In this document: piece by piece, positions 37,530-44,800 of the stretch
Numbering within the stretch: position 1 is the first letter of the stretch
How the letters are laid out: every line of letters starts with the position of its first letter
DNA from: an uncultured Bryobacterales bacterium
GTDB lineage: Bacteria > Acidobacteriota > Terriglobia > Bryobacterales > UBA6623
Length of the DNA stretch: 64,000 bases
NCBI GenBank assembly: GCA_951813065.1
Contig: CATOTH010000001.1
Span: forward strand, 62,001-126,000
Reading direction: 5' to 3'
Notes under the pieces: model-generated
What the model saw: only the letters and a program-made list of their open reading frames with translations
Database searches by the model: none
What the model was told of the DNA's origin: nothing
Made by a program: the position numbers and the translations under genes

Positions 37530-38042
37530 CTAGAGGAGGCTGCAGGCTCTGGTGGCTCCTGCCGGATCGAGCGCGCTGCTGCCAATCTCGACGTACTTGA
37601 CCATCCCGTCCTTGCCGATCACGAAGGTTGTACGATCGGATATCATCTGGTCGTTCAGCACGTCGTATTTCTTGGAAACCTCGCCGCCCTCGTCACTGAG
37701 AATGGCAAATCCGAGGCGTAGCGACTCCGCGAATTTCTTGTTCGTCTTGAGTGGATCAGTGCTCACTCCGAAGACGACCGAACCGGTGGTAGTAAAGGCC
37801 TCGATACCAGCCTGGTATCCCTTCAGCTCAAGACCTCAACCGCCGGAGAGCGCCTCCGTGAAGAACGCCAGTACCACGTTCCGCTTGCCCTTGAACGATG
37901 ACAGCTTGACCTCCTTGCCGTCTGAGCCCGGAAGGGTGAAATCGGGTGCCTCATCGCCCACCTTGAGCGCAGGAGCGGACCTGTCGGATCCTGCCTCCAT
38001 CAATCCGCTCACAAGAACATACAGCCGTGTAACGATCTTCAT
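37530..38042 (-). CDS. Selenocysteine-containing peroxiredoxin (in-frame TGA at peroxidatic position)
   Basis: Read straight through one TGA, the minus strand gives a 170-residue AhpC/TSA peroxiredoxin: KVGDEAPDFTLPGSDGKEVK, KGKRNVVLAFF, SGG-U69-GLELKGYQAGIEAF, VFGVSTDPLKTNKKFAESL, DRTTFVIGKDGMVKYVE. The TGA (37836-37838, codon 69) falls exactly where this fold has its peroxidatic cysteine (FFPxAxTGGCTxEL pattern), and the frame is open on both sides with strong homology, so recoding to selenocysteine is far likelier than decay. A SECIS-like hairpin lies just downstream. The only cysteine is C167 near the C-terminus (RACSLL), a possible resolving residue. Expected role is reduction of hydroperoxides. 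Conventional gene calling splits it into two fragments. Confidence 0.85.
37803..37819 (-). promoter_or_regulatory. Candidate bacterial SECIS hairpin
   Basis: On the minus strand GATACCA-GGC-TGGTATC forms a perfect 7-bp stem with apical GGC (or a 6-bp stem with loop AGGCT, close to the AGGTCT loop of E. coli fdhF). The first loop G is 23 nt after the TGA codon, within the window used by known bacterial SECIS elements. AAGG before and CCTT after can extend the stem with a bulge. It lies inside the coding sequence, as bacterial SECIS elements must. Confidence 0.7.
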
Positions 38043-38324
38043 GAGATGGTCCTATCTGCTCCCCGCCGCGACCATCCGTGTTCCTTCACGACCCTAGCAG
38101 TTTCGGCATCCCAGAGGCGTCCGGAATGACCCTCCTGCCAAGGCCAGGCTGAAATACCCGCTCTTGGGTAGTCTCCCGAGGGTGGCCGGGTCTGGGAGCC
38201 GACAGTTTCCACCTGGGATCCGGCGGGCCCGGGAGTGGTACTGTTGGCGGCGGGACTCGCCAGTTCCGACCTTCGGAGGCAACTCGTGAAGTGTCCGGGG
38301 AGCCCGATACGATTCGGATCCCGC

Positions 38325-39887
38325 ATGCCCACCATCGGCTCCCAGAGCGACTACGAGATAGGCCGCGACAACGTACAGGTCCTCGGGCTCGACATTCACA
38401 ACCCCGTGTTTGTCGTCGCCAGCGTTACCATCATCGGCTTCGTCACCGGCGTGCTGGTATTCCGGGACGTCGCCGCCGACGTTTTTGGAGCGCTGTATGC
38501 CTGGATCACTTCGACCTTCGACTGGGTATTCATGGGCGCGGGCAACGTCTTCCTCCTCTTCTGCCTGCTGCTGGTACTAACGCCGCTGGGTCGCGTCCGC
38601 CTTGGCGGTCCGCACGTCAAGCCCGACTACTCTGCTTGGTCGTGGTTCGCCATGCTGTTTGCCGCCGGGATCGGCATTGGCCTGATGTTCTTTGGGGTGG
38701 CGGAGCCGATCCACCATTTCCGGAATCCGCCGCTTGGGGTCGATGCCGCGGACACCGCCGCCGCTCACAGGATGGCGATGGCCGCCGCCATCTTTCACTG
38801 GGGCGTGCATCCGTGGGCGATGTTTGCGGTCGTGGCGGTCGCACTCGCCTTCGCCGCCTACAATCTCGGGTTGCCGCTGACGCTTCGGTCGGCGTTCTAC
38901 CCCGTTATGGGCGAGGCGGTTTGGGGCCGCTTCGGTCACGTGATCGACGTCCTCGCGGTGTTTGCCGCGCTATTTGGGCTAGCCACGTCGCTTGGCCTCG
39001 GCGCCGAGCAGACGGCGGCGGGGCTGGCTCATCTGTTCGGCGTGCCGGCGACCGATACGACCAAGGTGCTGATAATCGCCGCGATCACGTCCATCGCGAT
39101 AGCGTCAGTGGTGTCCGGGATGGACAGGGGCGTCAAGCGCCTGAGCCAAGCCAACCTGCTCCTGGCCCTGTTGCTGCTCGCGTTCGTGCTGATGGTGGGG
39201 CCGACACTCAACCTCGTCGCCGGGTTTGTCGCCAGCCTCGGCCACTACTTCGCTGCAATCGGACCGCTCAGCAACTGGGTGGGCCGTGACGACTTCGATT
39301 TCATGCATGGATGGACCACATTCTTCTGGGCGTGGTGGCTCTCGTGGTCACCCTTCGTTGGAATGTTTATCGCCCGGGTTTCGCGCGGCCGCACGGTGCG
39401 CGGACTCGTAGGCTGCATGTTGGTTGTCCCGGTGCTGGTGTCCGCGCTCTGGATGAATGTCTTTGGGGGCACCGCGCTCTCGCACTATCTCGATGGCGGC
39501 GACAACGCCGTAGTTGCGGCAGTTCAGGCCCAGCAACCGGAACTGGCCCTGTTCAGGATGCTCGAGGCGCTGCCCTTCTCTGGCCTCACCTCTTCTATCG
39601 GCATCGTCCTGGTGATTGTCTTCTTTGTCACCTCGTCTGATTCCGGTTCTCTCGTCATCGACACCATCACTTCCGGAGGCAAACTCGACGCGCCGGTCGC
39701 TCAGCGCGTCTTCTGGTGCGCATTCGAAGGGATTGTCGCCATCACTCTGCTCGTCGGCGGCGGACTTGTGGCGCTGCAGACCGCCGCCCTGATGACCGGT
39801 TTTCCGTTTGCCCTGGTGCTGGTAGGGATGTGTTACAGCACCTGGAAGGGCCTGCGCGCCACCCGGCCGGGAGGCGCTGGATCATGA
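38325..39887 (+). CDS. BCCT-family betaine/carnitine/choline transporter
   Basis: A 520-residue inner-membrane symporter with about 12 transmembrane helices. BCCT hallmarks are the glycine motif MLFAAGIGIGLMFFGVAEPI (about residue 112 from this start) and the tryptophan-rich segment FFWAWWLSWSPFVGMFIARV, followed by SRGRTVR. VFFVTSSDSGSLVIDTITSG is also conserved. GxGIG spacing resembles proton-coupled members such as BetT, but coupling ion and substrate are not certain. ATG 38325 (MPTIGSQSDYEIGRDN) is favoured over the GTG frame start at 38235. Its stop overlaps the next gene's start (ATGA), so transporter and flavin enzyme are translationally coupled. Confidence 0.9.
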   Translation: MPTIGSQSDYEIGRDNVQVLGLDIHNPVFVVASVTIIGFVTGVLVFRDVAADVFGALYAWITSTFDWVFMGAGNVFLLFCLLLVLTPLGRVRLGGPHVKPDYSAWSWFAMLFAAGIGIGLMFFGVAEPIHHFRNPPLGVDAADTAAAHRMAMAAAIFHWGVHPWAMFAVVAVALAFAAYNLGLPLTLRSAFYPVMGEAVWGRFGHVIDVLAVFAALFGLATSLGLGAEQTAAGLAHLFGVPATDTTKVLIIAAITSIAIASVVSGMDRGVKRLSQANLLLALLLLAFVLMVGPTLNLVAGFVASLGHYFAAIGPLSNWVGRDDFDFMHGWTTFFWAWWLSWSPFVGMFIARVSRGRTVRGLVGCMLVVPVLVSALWMNVFGGTALSHYLDGGDNAVVAAVQAQQPELALFRMLEALPFSGLTSSIGIVLVIVFFVTSSDSGSLVIDTITSGGKLDAPVAQRVFWCAFEGIVAITLLVGGGLVALQTAALMTGFPFALVLVGMCYSTWKGLRATRPGGAGS

Positions 39888-40921
39888 AGTTTCAGCTAGC
39901 CATCAACATGGAGCGCCTGGCGGCGGATCTGGATATGACGGATGTCGAGCGCCATACGTTGGAGATGGTGCAGATGGCCGACGAGGGCGGGTTCGCGATT
40001 GCGTGGGCGGCCGAGCACCATGCGCTGGAGATGACCATCGCCCCCAATCCGTTCCAGATCCTGACCTGGTGGGCGGCCCACACATCCCGGATTCGGCTCG
40101 GCTCGGCAGTGGTGGTGGCGGCGTACTGGCACCCCATCAAGGCCGCAGGCGAGGCGGCGCTGCTGGATCTGTACAGCGGCGGGCGGCTTGAGTTCGGCAT
40201 CGGCTCCGGCGCCTACCAGCGCGAGTTCGATCGCATGCACCCCGGCCTGAAGCGTGCGGACGGATACCGGTACGTGCAGGAGATGCTGCCGGCGGTAAAG
40301 GCTCTGTGGCGGGGCGACTACGAGCACAACGGTGAGTACTGGTCCTTTCCGGCCTCGACCTCGGTGCCGAAGCCGCTGCAGAAACCCCATCCTCCGACCT
40401 GGATCGCGGCGCGCTCGCCGGACACGTACGACTTCGCCGTGAAGCACCAGTGCAACATACTCTCCTGGCCCCTGACCCGTCCAATGTCGGAGGTCGAACT
40501 CTACAAGGTGCACTTGGAGACAGCCTTGGCCCACAATCCCGGCAAGCCGCGGCCGATCTTCGCCACCATGCGCCACACGGTGGTGTACGACCGCAAGCAG
40601 GATTGGGAGGTGCCGGTGAAGGCCGCGATGTGCCAGCTCGGCCAGTTCGAGAATCTGTTCAAGAACCTCGGTGACGTCGCCGACGGCTTTCCCCGGGCAG
40701 TCGATCTCTCGGGGCTTGAGAACCGGGACGAGTACGACCCGCGCATGCTCCATCGCAACCTCATGTTCGGGACCCCGGACGAGGTCATCACGAAGCTCCG
40801 GGCTTACGCAGAACTCGGCGTCGACCACTTCACCTACTACGCGAGCCTGGGTCTCGGCATGAAGGAGCAGAAGCGGTCCATGGAGCTGTTCGTCAAGGAA
40901 GTGATGCCGGCGTTCGCCTGA
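39884..40921 (+). CDS. Luciferase-like (LLM class) flavin-dependent oxidoreductase
   Basis: A 345-residue TIM-barrel monooxygenase starting at ATG 39884, overlapping the BCCT stop, with GGGAGG nine bases upstream. Typical features are EGGFAIAWAAEHHALEMTIA (residue about 36), IRLGSAVVVAAYWHPIKAAG, LDLYSGGRLEFGIGSGAYQR (flavin phosphate region) and FGTPDEVITKLRAYAELGVD near the C-terminus. Such enzymes use FMNH2 or F420; none of the motifs decides between them. Coupling to a BCCT transporter suggests oxidation of an imported quaternary ammonium or sulfonium compound, or a related osmolyte, which is inference. Confidence 0.87.
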   Translation: MKFQLAINMERLAADLDMTDVERHTLEMVQMADEGGFAIAWAAEHHALEMTIAPNPFQILTWWAAHTSRIRLGSAVVVAAYWHPIKAAGEAALLDLYSGGRLEFGIGSGAYQREFDRMHPGLKRADGYRYVQEMLPAVKALWRGDYEHNGEYWSFPASTSVPKPLQKPHPPTWIAARSPDTYDFAVKHQCNILSWPLTRPMSEVELYKVHLETALAHNPGKPRPIFATMRHTVVYDRKQDWEVPVKAAMCQLGQFENLFKNLGDVADGFPRAVDLSGLENRDEYDPRMLHRNLMFGTPDEVITKLRAYAELGVDHFTYYASLGLGMKEQKRSMELFVKEVMPAFA

Positions 40922-41023
40922 CCAGGCGCAACGTCTCCGTCATCGCCCACGCGATGGGCTGGAGTTCGGCGAGGCGTTTAGGAACCTGCGCGACAGAGCC
41001 AACTGTTCCAGTATGATGCTGCC

Positions 41024-42301
41024 ATGCTCGGACGGCGTCAATTCCTTCAGGCTGGACTTTGGGGTGGGGCCGCGTCGCTCGTTCCGTGGATGCCGCAAGT
41101 GCTACGTGCGTACCCGGCTGCCGAGAGCCAATTGGGCAAAGTCAAGATCACGGCCGTCAAGACGGCTTCGGTCCACATCAAGTACCCGGCTCACCTCGTG
41201 CGGATCGAGACCGACTCGGGTCTGTTCGGCATCGGAGAAGCGTACAACCGAGATGGCATCCTGAGCCACGTCCGCTCCTTCGAGGATGTCCTCCGTGGAG
41301 AAGATCCGTTGCAGGTGGATTACCTGGCGACCAAGATGGCGGAGGCCCAGCTGGGGCACGGTTCCTGGACCGGTTCGCTGCCGAGCGCCATCAGCGGGCT
41401 CGAGATCGCCCTGTGGGACCTGGCAGGGAAAATCCTGGGGGTTCCGGTCTACGTGCTGCTTGGCGGCCGCTTCCGCGACAAGGTACTGATCTACCACGAC
41501 ACAGGGTCGCCGAAGACTCCCGACCCGGCGGCGTGGGTGGCGGAAGCGGAGAAATCGCTGGAATACGGCTTCCGTGCGACGAAGTTCGATATGGACTGGG
41601 AGGGCCGAAGCATGGCGATTCGCGGGGAGCCCTTCCAGTACCGCGGCGAGATCTGGAACCGCGGAATCACCTCCCTTGAAATGAAGCAGTGGCGCGCCAT
41701 TCTGGTGGCGATCCGCGAGCGGCTCGGCGAACACTACCCGCTCGGCATCGACCTGCACTTCAACTACAACTATGCAGACGCTCTCTCCTTCAGCCGGATG
41801 GTCGAGGACCTCGACCTGTGGTTCATTGAGGATCCGATCCCTCCGCAAAACGCGGACGCGATGGCCCGGTTCACGTCTGAGTGCGCCGTGCCGACCTGCA
41901 CGGGAGAGAACCTCTACACGCGGCAGACCTTCCGGCCGTTCATCGAAAAGCAAGCCGCCGACATTCTCCAGCCCGATCCGCAGAAGGCCGGAGGGCTATT
42001 GGAAACCAAGAGAATCGCGGACTGGGCGGACCAGTACTACATCACGTTTGCTTGTCACAACATGTGCACGCCGGTCGGCACAGTGGCGAACGCCCACGCC
42101 TGCGCGGCGATCCGATCCTTCGTGGCGCTCGAATCGGATTCCGTCGAGCTCGAACACTGGGACGACCTGATCCAACGCGACGGGCCGTTCTATCGCGACG
42201 GCTACTACGAGATGACGAACAAGCCCGGCCTGGGTATTGAACTGAACGAAGAAGTCTGCCGGCGGCACTTGACGGGTGGATCGTCGTATTTCGGCGCCTG
42301 A
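41024..42301 (+). CDS. Tat-exported mandelate racemase/muconate-lactonising enzyme-family protein
   Basis: A 425-residue enolase-superfamily protein with a twin-arginine signal (MLGRRQFLQAGLWGGAASLV). The capping domain covers about 35-165 (SLPSAISGLEIALWDLAGKI is typical) and the barrel follows. Candidate catalytic and metal residues are FRATKFDMDW (second-strand lysine and aspartate), GIDLHFNYN, FIEDPIPPQN, CTGENLYTR and FACHNMCTPVG. The family abstracts a proton alpha to a carboxylate, usually in acid-sugar dehydration or racemisation. Export of such an enzyme by Tat is uncommon but frequent in Acidobacteriota and Planctomycetota gene sets. It stands about 100 bp after the LLM gene. Confidence 0.85.
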   Translation: MLGRRQFLQAGLWGGAASLVPWMPQVLRAYPAAESQLGKVKITAVKTASVHIKYPAHLVRIETDSGLFGIGEAYNRDGILSHVRSFEDVLRGEDPLQVDYLATKMAEAQLGHGSWTGSLPSAISGLEIALWDLAGKILGVPVYVLLGGRFRDKVLIYHDTGSPKTPDPAAWVAEAEKSLEYGFRATKFDMDWEGRSMAIRGEPFQYRGEIWNRGITSLEMKQWRAILVAIRERLGEHYPLGIDLHFNYNYADALSFSRMVEDLDLWFIEDPIPPQNADAMARFTSECAVPTCTGENLYTRQTFRPFIEKQAADILQPDPQKAGGLLETKRIADWADQYYITFACHNMCTPVGTVANAHACAAIRSFVALESDSVELEHWDDLIQRDGPFYRDGYYEMTNKPGLGIELNEEVCRRHLTGGSSYFGA

Positions 42302-42489
42302 GGGGAGCTTCGACCACGACGTCGATGGCCAAGTCGTAGATCGATTGGAGCCCGCCCCGGGGGCGTCGGCGCTGGCGATTCGACGGCCTCCTCTCCTTTA
42401 TGGATCGTGATGGCGCCGGGATCTCACCACCGGTGGGAGGACAGCCCAGTGCTATCCTCCAGACACCCTGATGCCCCTCCGGATCGCAC

Positions 42490-43552
42490 ATGCGACGCGC
42501 TTCGATGACGGGCTGGATGGTCACGGCTGCCTTGGCGGGTAGCGCCGCTCCCGCGGAGACGTTCCACGACCAGGACGGCATCTGGTTCGAGGGCACGATT
42601 CGGATGGTTGCCTCCGAAGCCGTGGTCTGCAATGTGCCCGAGGGCCACTACCGCGAGCCGGTGTATGAGAGGTTGAAGGCAAACCACGGCCAGCCCCTAG
42701 ACCCGTGGGGAGTCGACGTGTCCGCATGCAACGAGTCCGGACGGTGGATCGATTCCCTGCGGGCGGAGAGCTGGGTTCGATCGGAGCATCCGCCTTGCAT
42801 GGACTAGAGCGGCCTGGGGTCGACTCCGGAGCCGTCCATCCGCCTGGAGTGGTGGGCCTCCTTTCAACTCCAGCAGATGCCGTACGGGATGCGCCCCGGT
42901 CAGGAGCAGCGCAGCACGGTCTACCTGCTGGCGTTTCACCACCCGGCCGCGATTCGGAAAGTGGGACATCCGCTACGACTTCGCGAAGTAGGTGGGCACG
43001 GGCACCGAGCTGGGTGTGGGCGGGGCACCGTTCAACATGGGGGCCGTGCCGGCTGACGTGAGGGTGGAGTTGTTGAGCACGCGCGAGCCGTACCGCCCAC
43101 GGATACAGCTGGCGCTGGGCCCCTATCACGTCCAGGCCGGCGCGCCCGGCTACGAGACTAGCTCCGGGTGGAGCACGCTGGGGATTCACCGCACCGCATC
43201 GAGTTGGATCGTGCCCAGGGCGCCGTGGCGGAAGCGGCGCGGGCCGAAGGGAGCGAAGCGGTGGCGGAGGAGCGGCCCTTGGATCTTGCGCAATCCGGAC
43301 GGGACCGTCTCCGAAGGCTCTTACGGGGAAGGCCGAAGGAGCGGCGCGTGGGTCATTCGGCATGCGGACGGGTGGGTCGACGATGGGGCCTACGTGGCCG
43401 GCAAGAGGAGCGGCCAATGGGTTTCGCGGATCCCAGACGGGACGGTCTACGAAGGGAGCTACGTGGACGGTTACCGCAACGGTGAGTGGGTCCGGCGTCG
43501 CCCGGACGGGAGAACGGAAACAGAAACCTGGGTCGACGGCGTCGAACAATGA
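42490..43552 (+). pseudogene. Broken exported MORN-repeat protein
   Basis: One ancestral gene can be followed in pieces. It starts with a signal peptide and EGTIRMVASEAVVCNVPEGH to an in-frame TAG at 42805-42807. The same frame continues after the TAG with EPSIRLEWWASFQLQQMPYG and STVYLLAFHHPA. A frameshift near 42950 leads into FGKWDIRYDFAK, ending in TAG. The frame at 42992-43552 follows with GVGGAPFNMGAVPADVRVEL and four MORN-like repeats of about 23 residues (NPDGTVSEGSYGEGRRSGAW, then HADGWVDDGAYVAGKRSGQW and so on). At least one nonsense mutation and one or two frameshifts are needed, so the gene is dead or the sequence contains errors. Toxin-immunity or envelope-associated roles are known for some MORN proteins. 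Confidence 0.65.
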
Positions 43553-43700
43553 TGCGGTCTGCTGTCCGGACCGAATGCTTCCGTATTGCCGGCACCGTCA
43601 ATCGGTCGGAATCCCAGGCAAATCCCCACGCTCGCCACGAGCGTTCCGTCACGTGCGGATTCCGACGAAGACCATGGTCACTGCGCTCGCCGACCTGCGG

Positions 43701-44099
43701 TCAGGACAACGTGTCGACCAGTGCTGCGTCAATGATTCTTCGATCCTGCGTTAATAGCGTCGCGCCGAACGTCCGGGCCGTCGCCACGAGAATTCGGTCA
43801 GCTGGATCGCGGTGGAACGAGTCGGGCAATGTGGCCAACTCGGCAGCGATGGCCGGGGAGATGCCGTGCCGCCGGACCAAGGGCGGAGCCACCGCCTTGT
43901 CCAGCCACGTCCGAAGGGGAATTGTCAGCTGGATGCGACCCAGGTTGTGCAATGTCGCCACTTCCCAGAGCGAGATATCAGATACCAGCAGCGGCGACTG
44001 TGCGCTGGCTGCCCCGATGACCTCTCGCTGGGCCGGCGAGAGCTGATTGCTGTTGTTGAGCCACCAAATCAAGATATGCGTGTCGAGAAGCGCTGTCAT
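43701..44099 (-). CDS. vapC: VapC-type PIN-domain toxin
   Basis: A 132-residue PIN ribonuclease. The acidic residues are in place: LLDTHILIWW (first aspartate), DISLWEVATL (glutamate), DPADRILVATARTFGATLLT (third aspartate) and QDRRIID. Length is standard and the frame is intact. The start overlaps the stop of the vapB-like gene by 4 bp, the usual type II toxin-antitoxin arrangement. It is expected to cleave tRNA or rRNA when unbound. Confidence 0.9.
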   Translation of the reverse strand: MTALLDTHILIWWLNNSNQLSPAQREVIGAASAQSPLLVSDISLWEVATLHNLGRIQLTIPLRTWLDKAVAPPLVRRHGISPAIAAELATLPDSFHRDPADRILVATARTFGATLLTQDRRIIDAALVDTLS

Positions 44100-44335
44100 G
44101 GCCCGAGGCTTTCCCAGTATTCTTCCGGAATCGCCGGCTCAACGATGTTGCCGGCCACAATGACAGTACCCTTGAGTTCCAACTGTGCATACTCGGCATG
44201 AGTTCGGCTTGCGGGCAACAGCTCCGCAACAGGCTGGCCTCGTTTCAGGATCACCACCCGCTCTCCAGTAGCCTGCACACGATCGAGGATCGCCAAGCAT
44301 CGGGCTTTGAAGTCGGACGCATTGATTGTCTCCAT
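44096..44335 (-). CDS. vapB: Phd/YefM-type antitoxin partner of VapC
   Basis: A 79-residue antitoxin. METINASDFKARCLAILDRV and TGERVVILKRGQPVAELLPA match the Phd/YefM DNA-binding fold, and the C-terminal segment (VEPAIPEEYWESLGP) would wrap the toxin. It precedes vapC with a 4-bp overlap and should autorepress the pair. Confidence 0.88.
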   Translation of the reverse strand: METINASDFKARCLAILDRVQATGERVVILKRGQPVAELLPASRTHAEYAQLELKGTVIVAGNIVEPAIPEEYWESLGP

Positions 44336-44800
44336 ATGACTAGTATTGGTGACTAGACAGGTCGTGTCAATCCAACGAAGCCAGTGGAGAGGAGATGAAT
44401 GATCGGTCTCAAGAAGGATTCGCTACTCGAGGGATAATCCAGCGAGTTTCCTGGGCGTCGTCGATTCGACCGACTGTCCCTGCTGCAAAACATCCTGGTT
44501 GTTGTTTGCTCCATGAAGACGCTGAGGCACTGGACAGACTCCGGTGTTTCGTCTCTCGGGAGCAGACTCGCCCTGGCAACCCTTTGGGTCGCTACCGTGG
44601 TCGTGGCGGTCGTTCACTGGAAGCGGGCCCCCCGACGGGACAGGCTCGGAGAGCCCGAGCGTTGGAAAGACGAACAGGGAATCCGGCGTGATTGGTCCCG
44701 CCGGTGGGACGAATCAGACGCCCGGTGACGGGTTGGACGGATTCCTTGTCAAGATCCATCGATCTCGGCGCTGTTGCATCCCCGGTGGGTCGCGTGAATT
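44336..44800. other. Intergenic region with a weak small membrane ORF
   Basis: Between vapB and the Ntn hydrolase 3' end. The only frame of interest is 44513-44728 on the plus strand: 71 codons with a hydrophobic segment LALATLWVATVVVAVVHW followed by a charged tail. It has no clear ribosome binding site and no recognised family. Otherwise nothing is seen. Confidence 0.35.

Noticed and set aside
42805..42807. In-frame TAG in the MORN gene as a recoded codon (pyrrolysine)
   Set aside because: Frameshifts follow downstream, the position is not a known pyrrolysine site and no pylT-like gene is seen; decay is simpler.
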